In this document: positions 1 through 10,524 of the stretch, piece by piece | How the letters are laid out: each line of letters opens with the position of its first letter | Numbering within the stretch: position 1 is the first letter of the stretch | NCBI RefSeq assembly: GCF_036898095.1 | Contig: NC_090725.1 | Coordinates: forward strand, 330,900,913 to 330,964,912 | From: Palaemon carinicauda | Lineage: Eukaryota; Arthropoda; Malacostraca; Decapoda; Palaemonidae | Direction of reading: 5' to 3' | DNA length: 64,000 bases | Translations under genes and position numbers: made by a program | The notes under the pieces: model-generated | The model's database searches: none | Told to the model about the DNA's origin: nothing | What the model saw: only the letters and a program-made list of their open reading frames with translations

Positions 1-718
1 TATCCGGTAAATTTGTATTGTATTACAGGATGTTTTCAGCACCCAAAACCCCGAGTTCCCACTGGGGGTCCCCCATTATCGTAGGATATAGATATAGATG
101 TATATATATGTTTCAGAAACTATTCATTTGCGACGGGAACGAGTGTCATTTTCGAAGAGAGCGTAATTTTTTCTATAAGATAAAGTAGTTGTTTTCGGAG
201 GTTACATTGCCCTGTAATACACTACAATAAAACCACATTTCCTAATATCACTGAACAATATTTCTATACAATTATGTTTTTCTTCATATCTATAATTTTG
301 CCAAGACATTGATCGGACCGAGAGCGAACTGTCTGGGATAAAAGATTTAACATGAGCAAATTTTTCATCATCAAACTCATTTCAGCTGAAAAAAAAATAT
401 ATATATATACAATCAGTTCAAGCTAAAATCTCCCCAGTGAGATAAAGCTGTGAACTCACGTAAAACAAAGCCCTAATCTGCCCGGCCAGTCCTAGGGTAA
501 TGCTAGTTCTAAGAAAATTACACTTCTCAAGCTCAATTCTAATGTTGCAGGTCATAATTTACTATATGATTAAAGCCTGAGTGTTCTTGTATAATATGTC
601 TTATAAATACCTGGTAAACAGTTCAATTGCAGCGTGCTCTTTTTCTCCTTGGACGTATTCACAATGGCCGATTCGGTTCCAAATTAGTTTGACAGAAATT
701 CCAGAATCAGGTTCAGGA
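1..718. other. No recognisable gene
   Basis: AT-rich sequence with short AT runs near 90-110 and 395-412. An open frame runs from 581 on the plus strand, but it reads through the antisense of the LINE remnant and has no recognisable motif, so I do not call it a gene. The stretch may include the outer 3' sequence of the neighbouring minus-strand LINE. Confidence 0.6.
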
Positions 719-765
719 ACTTCAGGTTTCGGGGTGAGGCGTAGCCTTTACAACGGCGCCTCCAA
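719..765 (+). repeat. Short dispersed repeat, inverted partner at 10103-10150
   Basis: About 45 bp ending in TAGCCTTTACAACGGCGCC recurs in reverse complement at 10103-10150 with a few mismatches. The two copies lie 9.4 kb apart in unrelated surroundings, which suggests a dispersed family. I do not recognise the family; it could be a conserved piece of a SINE or of a LINE 3' end. Confidence 0.5.
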
Positions 766-849
766 AACTTATCTTCTCGTTCTGTTTTGTCTTTTCTTCC
801 ACATCAGGTTTAATACTTCTGTTTTCTTTTCTATATTTGTTTCACTAAA

Positions 850-1974
850 TCAAAATAATCCTAATATCTTCTTTAAGTCTTCCTCGTATGGTTGTTGTAG
901 CTCAATGACTTCATTCCTTTCTTTTCTATATAACTGGCAGAACAACAAAAAATGTATCAAATCTTCCTCCTCATTTTCACAAAAATTACAGTTTACATTC
1001 CCTTCATTGTGTCTATTTACAATATTTAGTTTTAACGTATTAGTTCTTGCTCTAAGAAATATCACTGAAGCAAATGTATTGTCATAAAGTAACTCTTCTT
1101 TAATTTCTTTCTTCCACGTTCTATATATTTCTAAGCTCACTTTACATTTTATTTTTTTTTTCCACTTTTCAGTATCCCACTTACTGGTTTCCGATTTTAT
1201 CTCTGCCTTGTTCATTCTTCTTATCTTTCTTATGCCTAAACTTAATTCTTCCAAATACTTTGCAGGTTGTTTCCACCATCTTCCGTCTTTTTCTTGAATA
1301 TCCTGGATAATTATTTTCAGTATTTCCTTCTTTCCATTCAGGGTACGATTTAAGTACTGCAGCTTCCCATCCGTCACCCTTGCTTTCATAGAAGATGTAC
1401 CTATCCCCCCTCTTAGAGTAGTATTAGCTGTATTTTAGTGGCACCTAAAATCTTCCTGTATACTCCATTCTCTATTCTTTGTAGTTTCTCTATTTAAGTT
1501 TCTGTTAGATTTATAATACTTGTTCCATACAAAATAGATGGTAAAGCAATACTTTTCTAGAACGTTTTTCCTATCATTACTTTATTGCAACTTTTCTCTA
1601 TAACTGAATATGTTAGATTAGCTAATTTTTGTGCCTTTTCTATCATTACCTTTTTCTGAGTTTTAAATATATTCCTATTATTATCTAGTTTTATTCCTAA
1701 GTATGTTAAACTTTCTACTACTTTGATTCCCTCTATGTTATCTGGCTTTTCTTTCATAATATAAATCATAATATTACTCCTTTCTTTATTAATTTCTAAC
1801 CCACATTTTTTACCAGTTTCTACTAATATCTGGATGTTACGCTTTGCATTATGTATATCCTGTGCAATTATTAAGGCATCATTTGCAAAAAATAACGATT
1901 CTACCTTTATTAATTGATTTCCGAAACCGTTTCCTTCCTCTTCTATTTTCTTCATGACAATATACGTAATTAGC
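850..1974 (-). pseudogene. Decayed LINE (non-LTR retrotransposon) reverse transcriptase, C-terminal part
   Basis: Minus-strand translation of 1955-1557 resembles the palm and thumb of a non-LTR reverse transcriptase. The catalytic loop reads FANDALII, so one of the two catalytic aspartates of the usual F/Y-A-D-D box has become asparagine. The segment 1389-850 continues into the C-terminal region and holds a cysteine/histidine knuckle (CNFC, then H and C about ten residues on). Between 1556 and 1390 the frame is broken by stops and at least one shift, near 1412. The LINE frame runs up to 1974, where a MITE begins, and RT-like codons continue at about 2278-2294 on its far side. The element is dead and 5' truncated. 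The clade (CR1, Jockey, RTE or Daphne-like) cannot be settled here. Confidence 0.8.
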
Positions 1975-2277
1975 TTAACCCTTTTACCCCCAAAGGACGT
2001 TTCACAAAAGCCATCCCTTTACCCCCATGGACGTACCGGTACGTGCTTGCAAAAAAATGCTATAAGAAATATTTTTTTCATATTTTTGATAATTTTTTGA
2101 GAAACTTCAGTCATTTTCCAAGAGAATGAGACCAACCTGACCTCTCTATGACAAAAATTAAGGCTTTTAGAGCAATTTAAAAAATATATATATACTGCAA
2201 AATGTGCTGGGAAAAAAATAACCCCCTGGGGGTTAACGGTTGGAAATTTCCAAATAGCCTGGGGGTAAAAGGGTTAA
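1975..2277. mobile_element. piggyBac-like MITE with TTAA target sites
   Basis: The element starts TTAACCCTTTTACCCCCA and ends with its exact reverse complement, TGGGGGTAAAAGGGTTAA. The TTAA at each end is the target site typical of piggyBac transposons, leaving 14-bp terminal inverted repeats that start CCC. The core is about 295 bp and has no coding capacity. Inside are a subterminal partial repeat of the CCTTTTACCCCC motif (near 2013), a perfect 14-bp palindrome ACGTACCGGTACGT at 2031-2044 and another, TTGGAAATTTCCAA, at 2240-2253. It would need a transposase in trans. It lies inside the minus-strand LINE remnant and is therefore younger than it. Confidence 0.8.
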
Positions 2278-2294
2278 AAAGTGAAGTTGATCAA

Positions 2295-2602
2295 GTGGTA
2301 AAGCATTTACATATAGATGGTGACGTGGCAAAAGAATTTGTTGTTATAGCGTATAAAACATTAATATACAATTATAAGGCAATAGTAAGTCTTAAAATTG
2401 AATATTGTTAATGGTTAAGGAATATTCCATCCTAGAGATAGCTATATATAGACGAAACCCGTAAAAAATCGAAATTTGTTGTTAGCAGACGATATTGTAA
2501 ACAAAACTAAATCAATAAAACAATATCTTATAAATTGGTCCATTCTATCATGTAAATTTCAACTCTAATTTTGATATTACTGTTCCTGTATTCTATTAAA
2601 TG

Positions 2603-2604
<2 letters not shown>
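2295..2604 (+). repeat. Dispersed retroelement fragment, inverted relative to 3596-4030
   Basis: The sequence from AAGTGGTAAAGCATTT onward matches the reverse complement of about 3600-4030 with many substitutions and small indels. Shared landmarks are the GTGGCAAAA, TATAAAACATTAATA and TTGTTGTTAGCAGACGA stretches. The copy ends in the AT microsatellite at 2605. It has many stops. The homology breaks at about 2295, where the LINE remnant begins. Confidence 0.6.

Positions 2605-2685
<81 letters not shown>
2605..2685. repeat. (AT)n microsatellite
   Basis: Pure AT dinucleotide run of about 80 bp at the end of the diverged retroelement fragment. Confidence 0.95.
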
Positions 2686-2687
<2 letters not shown>

Positions 2688-2899
2688 TTATAGGGTCGTA
2701 ATCCTATTTATGCAAACATATTTGATACTAGATGGCAACTTTCTATATCCTAAGAAGATATTTTGTGAAAGACATGCTCTATTCAATCATTGCAATATAA
2801 GACGAATATATTAGAAAATATAATTACTTTTAATTGGAGATATAATATATCCAATTGTGAAGATAATTACTGAGAAGAGAATTAATATAGAAAATCTAC

Positions 2900-3390
2900 T
2901 AGCCACTTCTAGCAACTTCAATCTTGCCCATATTATTCATCAAAAGAGCTATTGTTTAAGTTTTAAAATTCTTTGATATAAAATATATCTTATGTACTGA
3001 ACTAATACAAAGTATATCTATATAAGATTATCAATTCTTTTAGATATCACCAAAGTCCTATTTGATTGTAAAATTAGAAAAATTTGAAGGTATTTTGCTC
3101 ATTTCTTCTGGTAAAACAAGTCGCTGACTCTGTTTCAGAAATCCGTCTGCTATCTATTTTACCAAATAGGATTAGCAAAACACCTTAGGATTTTCTAATT
3201 TTACAATCAAATAGGTCTTTAATCGTAGCTAAGGAAATTTTATTACGTTAAATAAATATATTTTGTATTATTATTATACATAAAATATATTATATATAAA
3301 GAAATTTAAAACTTAGACAATAGGTATTTTAATGAATACTTTCAGATAGAAAAGTTGTTAAATTTTTTTTTAAAACTAATTTCTTAAATA
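2900..3390. repeat. Large imperfect palindrome of the same dispersed retroelement family
   Basis: Two head-to-head copies face each other. The innermost arms, 3057-3081 and 3191-3215, are a perfect 25-bp inverted repeat beginning CCTATTTGATTG. Imperfect pairing continues inward (GGTATTTTGC with GCAAAACACC) and outward, for example the TTTAAGTTTTAAAATTC side near 2957 with AAATTTAAAACTTAGAC near 3302. The single-orientation version of the same sequence lies at 4035-4235. Total arm length is roughly 200 bp per side, so this is a potential cruciform. No coding content is seen. Confidence 0.65.
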
Positions 3391-3539
3391 GTTTTCCTCA
3401 TAGCAATTGAGTACATTATTACTCCAAAGAAAAGCAATACTATTTGTTAATATATCCATCTTACATTGCAAAGATTAAATAGTTTATATCTTGCACAAAA
3501 TAGCTTCGCTGATATACAAACTTGCAACTCGTATAACTT

Positions 3540-3540
<1 letters not shown>

Positions 3541-3595
<55 letters not shown>
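3541..3595 (-). repeat. Poly(T)55: likely poly(A) tail of a minus-strand retroposed copy
   Basis: Fifty-five consecutive T. On the minus strand this is a poly(A) tract directly preceded by AATAAAGC, the usual poly(A) signal hexamer. That suggests the 3' end of a reverse-transcribed element whose body lies at 3596-4235. Confidence 0.6.
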
Positions 3596-3598
<3 letters not shown>

Positions 3599-4235
3599 TT
3601 ATTTTAGTTACTTTTACAGTCAACAGATGTCCTTAACATCACTGTGTCCATGATTTTTTTTGAGATTACAAACCTATTATGAATAATAAACATCGGTAAA
3701 CCATTTATTTGAATAGACGAACGATATCTAAAAAATTGAGAATTAAGTTTGCAAAATGCAGTTAGATCATTAGTAATATTTCCTTTTAATAATTTAGTTT
3801 TGTTTCCCAAAATAAATTCGTCTGCTAACAACAAAACTCGATTTTTTAATGCTTCTACCTACCTATAGCTGTGTCTAGATTGGAATATCCTTAAATGATT
3901 AATTATACTATAATTTAGGGCTTAACGTTGCCTTTATAATGGCTTATTAATGTTTTATAAGCTATAACACCAAATTCCATTTTTGCCACATCACCACCAC
4001 CCTTGGAAAATGCTTTACCACTTGTGTTACCAAACAAGATGACTAAAACCCTTTAGAAATTTCTAATTATACAGCCAAATAAAACATAAATTCCATCTAA
4101 TACATATTTCTCTCATATACAAATGTATTTTGTGGTACTATTCTTTAAAAAATATATTTTATATGAAAGAATTTAAAAGTTTAGACTATAGTTATTTTGA
4201 TGAAGAATCTTTGTCCAGAGAAAAGTTTCTAGCGT
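3596..4235 (-). mobile_element. Poly(A)-tailed dispersed retroelement copy
   Basis: The body runs on the minus strand from about 4235 to 3596 and ends in the poly(A) tract. A 76-codon frame at 3834-3604 shows no recognisable domain. The region is related to the inverted copy at 2295-2604 and to both arms of the palindrome at 2900-3390. Class (SINE, truncated LINE or processed sequence) is uncertain, and no RT motif is visible. Confidence 0.5.
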
Positions 4236-4428
4236 TTTTTTTTTTAATTTATTTATATTATCTGTTATCTTAACACCTGGGTAGATTATATTTCCAAATT
4301 AAAGTAATTTTACTTTTTAATATTTTTTTTTTATTTTCCTTATTGCTCATTTTTTGTAGTTACTAATTGTAAAGAAAATAGCCCAGGTGAACACATATGT
4401 ACATAAGTATAAATACACACGAATGATG

Positions 4429-5222
<794 letters not shown>

Positions 5223-5227
<5 letters not shown>

Positions 5228-5485
5228 TTTCTGGGTGTGGATACCTTAACGTGATGAAAAGGTTTTGGGTATTGCCATGATCAGCAGAAAACTGTGCTAT
5301 GAAATGAGTCCGAGCCACCCATGCTAGGTTGGTTTGCTGTGAGCGATCAGGCAAAAATCTCCTACCATCACTCGACCGCAGTTGGCCCCTGTGGTGACAA
5401 AAGACTTGCCAAACCCCAGACATGAATAAGGACATGTCTTAGATTATTGTCCTCCAGTGGACTAGAAGCGGCTACATTTGTTGTT

Positions 5486-5487
<2 letters not shown>
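5223..5487 (+). repeat. Dispersed repeat copy 1, flanked by AT microsatellites
   Basis: About 260 bp from ATACCTTAACGTGATGAAAA to GACTAGAAGCGGCTACATT. It is present in inverted orientation at 6113-6353 at roughly 80% similarity by eye. Landmarks are CATGATCAG, AGGTTGGTTTGCTG and AAACCCCAGA. I recall similar sequence as a common decapod repeat next to (AT)n, but this needs a library search. No protein is encoded. Confidence 0.7.
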
Positions 5488-5545
<58 letters not shown>

Positions 5546-5550
5546 TATAT

Positions 5551-5589
<39 letters not shown>
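5488..5589. repeat. (AT)n microsatellite with ATC interruptions
   Basis: AT dinucleotide run broken near 5544 and 5554 by single C residues. Confidence 0.9.
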
Positions 5590-5596
<7 letters not shown>

Positions 5597-5741
5597 TCAT
5601 TCTAAACTTCTAATAAAATTTAGTTTAAAATTCTTTGCATAAAGGAAATGTATATTCTCTTACAACTTGCGAATAATGCTTATGAAAACGAAGATAAAGT
5701 CAAGCTTAGCCGAATCGAACATTAGCAAACGTTTGCCAGTT

Positions 5742-5742
<1 letters not shown>

Positions 5743-5797
<55 letters not shown>
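5743..5797. repeat. (CT)n microsatellite
   Basis: Pure CT dinucleotide run, a homopyrimidine strand of about 55 bp. The sequence from 5590 to 5742 before it holds nothing recognisable. Confidence 0.95.
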
Positions 5798-5803
<6 letters not shown>

Positions 5804-5910
5804 AGATTATATTCTTAAGAAGTGAAAAATTCTGAAAATCAAAAATAAAATGATGATGATGATGATGTTACTTTAAAAGCACTCGGACTGGGAACTCTCT
5901 CTGTTCTTCC

Positions 5911-6000
5911 TCTGAATTGAGCGATATTCTCATATTATTTCGTCCGGTCGAGTGAGTAATTTTCTTCTGAATTGAGCGATAGTTTCATATTGCTTCGTCC
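5911..6000. repeat. Two-copy tandem duplication of about 35 bp
   Basis: TCTGAATTGAGCGATA and the following TCATATT..TTCGTCC occur at 5911-5945 and again at 5966-6000, with a few substitutions and a 20-bp spacer. Confidence 0.7.
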
Positions 6001-6027
6001 TTTGGAATGAGATAGGAGGCTTTTAGT

Positions 6028-6029
<2 letters not shown>

Positions 6030-6112
<83 letters not shown>
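6030..6112. repeat. (AT)n microsatellite
   Basis: AT dinucleotide run of about 80 bp directly next to dispersed repeat copy 2. Confidence 0.95.
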
Positions 6113-6114
<2 letters not shown>

Positions 6115-6352
6115 CAACAACTAATGTAGCCGTTTCTAGTCCACTGTAGGGCAAAGCTCTCAGACATGTCCTTATTCATATCTGGGGTTTGGCCAGTTTT
6201 CACCACCAGTGCAAATTGGTGATGGTGGGAGACTTCAGTCTGCTCGCTCTCAGCAAACCAACCTAGTATGGGTGGGCATGACTTAGTACAGTTTTACTGA
6301 TCATGGCGATACACAAACCCTTTCATCACGTTAAGGTATCTGCACTCAGAAA

Positions 6353-6353
<1 letters not shown>
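6113..6353 (-). repeat. Dispersed repeat copy 2, inverted relative to 5223-5487
   Basis: The reverse complement starts near GCAGATACCTTAACGTG and ends near AACGGCTACATTAGTTG, matching copy 1 along its length. Both copies end in AT runs, so the AT tract seems to be part of the element's boundary rather than chance. Confidence 0.7.

Positions 6354-6423
<70 letters not shown>
6354..6423. repeat. (AT)n microsatellite
   Basis: AT dinucleotide run of about 70 bp. Confidence 0.95.
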
Positions 6424-6425
<2 letters not shown>

Positions 6426-6452
6426 AAGCACACGTGATTTTAATAAATGTAA

Positions 6453-6628
6453 ATATCACCCACGAAATGCATTTGATAGCTGAGTCGATAGGGTCCCTGC
6501 CTGCATAGTTTCTAGCCGTACAGGTGGTGGTTCGAATCACCACACGGCCAGAAGCTGTTACCATAAAATGAATTCCAAGTGGATATGTATTTCCCAAGAT
6601 AGAATTCGGTATTAAATGCATTTCGTGG

Positions 6629-6635
<7 letters not shown>
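6453..6635 (+). mobile_element. tRNA-like short element bounded by perfect 22-bp inverted repeats
   Basis: ATATCACCCACGAAATGCATTT at 6453-6474 is exactly reverse-complemented at 6614-6635. Directly inside the left repeat is a tRNA-like segment: an A-box-like TAGCTGAGTCGATAGG at 6477-6492 and a B-box-like GGTTCGAATCACC near 6530, the spacing expected for an internal pol III promoter. It therefore combines a tRNA-derived SINE-like core with MITE-like ends, and (AT)n tracts lie near both ends. A functional tRNA is unlikely because no clean acceptor stem or 3' structure is seen. Confidence 0.65.

Positions 6636-6701
<66 letters not shown>
6636..6701. repeat. (AT)n microsatellite
   Basis: AT dinucleotide run that begins where the right inverted repeat of the tRNA-like element ends. 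Confidence 0.95.
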
Positions 6702-6703
<2 letters not shown>

Positions 6704-7571
6704 CAGCAAAGAGGATATATATAGGATTGATTGAGTATTTTCATCTAGCCTTATTAATAGATTTAATTTAAATATCCCTTTCAATCGTCATATCGTCAGA
6801 TCAAAGAGTCCGTTTATTTGTTCTTTTTAATATATTACAACTTGTTCGTAGTTTAGGGTATTCATTTCGTCTATAGTGGGTGAGTCCATTGATGGTTTAG
6901 GGGAAAATTAAAGTCAGCCTTCCACTATGGGCAATCCCATTATTGGTTTAGGGTAAAATTATAGTCTAGGTAACTTTAACAGTCATAACTTCAATCCTAT
7001 CTGTCATAATATATCCATAGCGTAAATTACTAAATCAAATTAAACATAATTTCAAATAATGAAATTTATGTAGAAGGATATCTCACGAGAAAATGACAAA
7101 ATTCAGTGTTGTGTAAGACCCTTTCCCCCCTTCAATTTAGAAGTGCTGTTGCCCATAAATGGTTCTCTTGTTTGCCAGCAGATGGTGCTGGGAACTCGTG
7201 TATAGATGAAATAATCGGGAATTTGTTTTCTTTTTAAGGAACACCAAGAAATTAATCACGTGATCACTTCCTCGTGAATATATATGTTGATGATATATAA
7301 ATTGCAAGAAAAATATCATCTATAATCTGAACAGACTTATCGAATCATAATTTCAATATATTACATTTTAAGTTTTTATGTGACGAAGACAAAAGAGCAC
7401 CATCTCGGGAGTTTCGTGATCAAACGATTCGATTTGAGAACGAAACATTCTGGGAAACAATGGATTCATATACAGAGTTTCGTTGTGATTCGATTTTTTC
7501 TTTTAATTTCGTTTTTTAAAAGACTAAGCGAGGCCATGGTTTTGAAAGCAATTTTCCTTCGTGTTTTAAAG
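6702..7571. other. No gene seen; one short imperfect direct repeat
   Basis: AT-rich unique-looking sequence. Two imperfect copies of a segment containing TGGTTTAGGG(T/G)AAAATTA lie at about 6873-6922 and 6929-6977. Small open frames (for example 7137-7319 minus and 7380-7577 plus) have no recognisable domain. Confidence 0.5.
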
Positions 7572-7892
7572 GTTTAAAGGTCACTCATGAATGGCAGAGG
7601 CAATGGTCAGTAAACATTGCTCTATCAAGCAGGACAATGCCCTAGAGACTGACCTTGTATAACACATAATTAGCGCCCAAAACCCTACTCCACCCAAGCT
7701 AGGACCAAGGAGGGTCGGGCAGTGGCTGCTGATGACTCAACAGATAGACTTATAGGCTCCCCCAAAACCTTATTCTTAGCTCACAAGGATGGTGTGGTTG
7801 CAGTGACCAAAAGAACTTACGAGTTTGAGCGGCACTCGAACCCCAGTCTGGCGTTCACCAGTCAGGGACGTTACCACATCGGCCACCACAAC
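7572..7892 (-). mobile_element. tRNA-derived SINE
   Basis: Read on the minus strand from 7892, the head has an A-box-like TGGCCGATGTGGTAACG and, about 40 bp on, a B-box-like GGGTTCGAGTGCCGC: a split pol III promoter in tRNA-like spacing. The roughly 250-bp body that follows is non-coding and ends near a short AAACCTTTAAAAC stretch at about 7565. I recall this family as common in decapods. It is a transposed copy, not a tRNA gene. Confidence 0.7.
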
Positions 7893-8072
7893 AGTAGGCC
7901 TAGTAAGTATTTTTTTTTTCTTTAATGATTTAGTGGCATAAAAGTTTATTCACAATTTCTGTTCGCTAAATATTTGTTCTCAGCAATTAGTTTTGGAATT
8001 AAATTCGTAGTCCTAGGCCTATTATGATGAAAAAATTTGCTACCAGATGACACTAGTTGAAAATGGTTTACA

Positions 8073-8074
<2 letters not shown>

Positions 8075-8143
<69 letters not shown>
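8075..8143. repeat. (CT)n microsatellite at the 5' truncation point of a LINE
   Basis: About 69 bp of CT dinucleotide directly before the LINE remnant. Open frames through it give Ser-Leu or Arg-Glu repeats and are not coding. The 180 bp before it (7893-8074) hold nothing recognisable. Confidence 0.95.
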
Positions 8144-8147
<4 letters not shown>

Positions 8148-9472
8148 CTCATGCTATACAGAAATCCCTTGATTGTGGTCAGGAAGTTCGTATGATTTGC
8201 CCTGATTTTAGTGCTGTCTTCGACCGTGTTAATCATGAGGCCCTTGTTTTCAAACTGAAACAGTTGGGAATGGATGGGTCGTTTCTTGGCTTTATTGTTG
8301 ATTTTTTAAGTAATAGATCTCAAAGAGTTGTTGTTGATGGGCACCATAGTGAGTATAGGAATGTGATATCCGGTGTTCCACAGGGTAGTGTTCTTGGTCC
8401 ATTACTTTTCATACTATATACACATGACATGTGGTTTGGCCTAGAAAACAAGCTTGTTGCATATGCAGATGATGCTACTCTCTTTGAATGTAGATTCCCC
8501 GGGGTTGGTGAATCCCTTAATAGAGATTTAGCTAGAATTAGTGCATGGTGCAAATTATGGGGTATGAAGTTGAATCCTAACAAAACTCAAAGTATGATTG
8601 TAAGTAGGTCAAGGACGGTGGCTCCTCAACATCCGGATCTCAGTATTGATAACGTTTCTTTAAATTTGTATGACTTAAAATTTTAGGTGTGATTCTCGAC
8701 AGCAAATTTACTTTTGAGAAACACATTAGTTTTGTGTCTTCTTCAATTGCACTAAAAATTGGCTTATTGAGAAAGTCTTACAAGATTTTCGGTGACCAAT
8801 CTATTCTGAAGAAGTGTTTTAATTCTTTTATTCTACCTTGTTTTGAGTATTGTTCTCCTGTCTGGTGTTCAGCCGCTGATTCTCATCTTAATTTGTTGGT
8901 CAGAAACTAACGGTCTATTAAATCTCTTATTCCTGATCTAAATATTAATCTTTGGCACCGTCGTTCAATTAGTTCATTATGCATGTTGCATAAGATTTTT
9001 CATAACTCTGACCATCCTTTACATTCAGATCTCCCTGGACAATTCTATCCTGTTCGTAATACTAGGCAGGCAGTTAATTCTAATAGCCAGGCGTTCTCCA
9101 TCATGAGTGTCAATACTGCACTGTATTCGAGAAGTTTTATTCCAACTGTTACCAAGTTGTGGAATGATCTTCCTAATTGGGTAGTTGAGTCAGTAGAACT
9201 TCAAAAGTTCAAAGTTGGAGAAAATGTTTTTATGTTGACCAGGCTGACATGAGTCTTCTGTAGTTTATGTATGACATATCTCTTTTTGACGTTTTTAATA
9301 GTTTATATAGGACATATCTGTTTTTGACGTTGTTACTGTTTTTAGAATGATTTATTGTTAATTTATTCTCATCATTTATTTATTTCCCTATTGGAGCCCT
9401 TGGGCTTATAGCATCTTGCTTTTCCAACTAGGGTTGTAGCTTGGCTAGTAATAATAATAATAATGATAATTA
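8144..9472 (+). pseudogene. 5'-truncated LINE reverse transcriptase with 3' end
   Basis: The plus frame from 8144 to 8686 encodes the RT core: a DFSAVFDRVNH block, GVPQGSVLGPLLF, and the catalytic YADD at about 8460. A one-base shift near 8680 moves the frame, which continues from 8689 (LDSKFTFEKHI) with one stop at 8908 and ends at 9250. The C-terminal part (CMLHKIF, FIPTVTKLWNDLP) is of CR1/Jockey-like type. The non-coding 3' end has a duplicated module of about 40 bp (GACATATCT, TTTTTGACGTT, near 9255-9330), the segment GGAGCCCTTGGGCTTATAGC, and a terminal (TAA)n-like tail at 9449-9472. The catalytic box is intact but the copy is dead. It begins at a CT microsatellite. Confidence 0.85.
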
Positions 9473-10307
9473 GCGTTTGATATATATCACTGGAAAGATG
9501 GTAGTCGCCGGGTTGACTTTTTTTTTAATCCACAAATAATGTTGGTTAGAGCTGGCCTTTATCAATTTTGTTTTGACTTTTTATATTGTCAAATCTCATC
9601 GCGCTCTGTGCTGTGATTTGTACTAATTATAATGATTAATCGGACTTAGTTAATTTATCAATATGGAGAACTGATCTGTCTAATTGTGTATATGATTTAT
9701 ATATTACTGATGCATTTGTTTGTTTTCAATCACTGATTTATTTAATATATCAATATGGCAAACTGACCTAACTGTTACTTGTGTACTTGATTTATATATT
9801 ACTGTTGTAGGTAAATATGATACTCTAATTTATAGCGAAATTGGAATTCGTTATAAGAAATGGACTATTGCTAGCTAGTTTGGTATTTTTCTCGATATGT
9901 TTAATTGGGACTGGGGCATTATAACTTACGCATCGGTCGATTAAAATGTATGTTTTTCACTCTTAAGTCCATTGTTTACATCTGAGTGACTGAAGGGGAC
10001 TTATTGCGCATGCATTTTTTCCCCATGGGTTTGGGGAGCTTTCTGTGCATTTACAATGACGTATTTGTCAGGTGGTTATAAGTTCCCAGATGTTGTTCTA
10101 CAATGGCGCCGTTGTAAAGGCTATGCCTCAACCCAGAACCTGAACAGCCTTTTTTTTATCCCCTTCCCCTTCAGTTTCAAATTAACCACCATGAGGTAAA
10201 GACGTCTCTAAGACGGAATTTAAGGGAAGCACATCAATCTATTTCAAAATTGAGCGTAATTTCGTTCATGTCGGCAGTTGATTATGGTGGAAATGCTCTG
10301 CGTTTAG
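9473..10307. other. No gene seen; one diverged direct repeat
   Basis: AT-rich non-coding sequence. A segment with ATCAATATGG, AACTGA and TGATTTATATATTACTG occurs at about 9656-9713 and again at about 9749-9804. The short dispersed repeat shared with 719-765 lies at 10103-10150. Nothing else is recognised. Confidence 0.5.
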
Positions 10308-10459
10308 TATAAGGCTCTTGTTACTCGTGTGAAATTGAAAAATAAAAGCGAAATACCTCAAAGGTCCCATTCTGACTTAGTTTTTAGGGAAGGCCAGCAC
10401 ATTTTCTATTGTAAAGCTTCTTTAAAGATTGCCAAGACAAGAAAACAGTCAATCATAAG
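10308..10459 (+). CDS. Possible single exon of an unrecognised gene
   Basis: A 50-codon stretch is open and bounded by plausible splice sites: an acceptor-like GCGTTTAG before 10308 and a strong donor-like AAG|GTAAGG at 10460. The product is basic and not low-complexity, and has no family I recognise. The frame is closed by TAG just upstream and by the TAA inside the donor, as expected if splicing is used. The polypyrimidine tract is weak and no partner exon is visible in the window. If real, the tandem array would lie in an intron or downstream. A chance open frame is the main alternative. Confidence 0.22.
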
Positions 10460-10524
10460 GTAAGGATTTATTTGTGATTAATTTTTCATAATGTAAGAAA
10501 TTATTCGTGATTTACTTTTATTTT

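Noticed and set aside
581..1087. 168-codon plus-strand frame
   Set aside because: Its second half is antisense to the LINE C-terminal region and the rest has no motif.
6477..6545. Functional tRNA gene
   Set aside because: A- and B-box-like motifs are present, but there is no convincing acceptor stem or cloverleaf, and the segment sits inside an inverted-repeat element.
7820..7892. Functional tRNA gene on the minus strand
   Set aside because: The tRNA-like head continues into a long SINE body and matches a dispersed repeat type.
8057..8143. Start of a protein at the CT run preceding the LINE
   Set aside because: The Ser-Leu stretch comes from (CT)n; the LINE is 5' truncated there, so this is not its real start.
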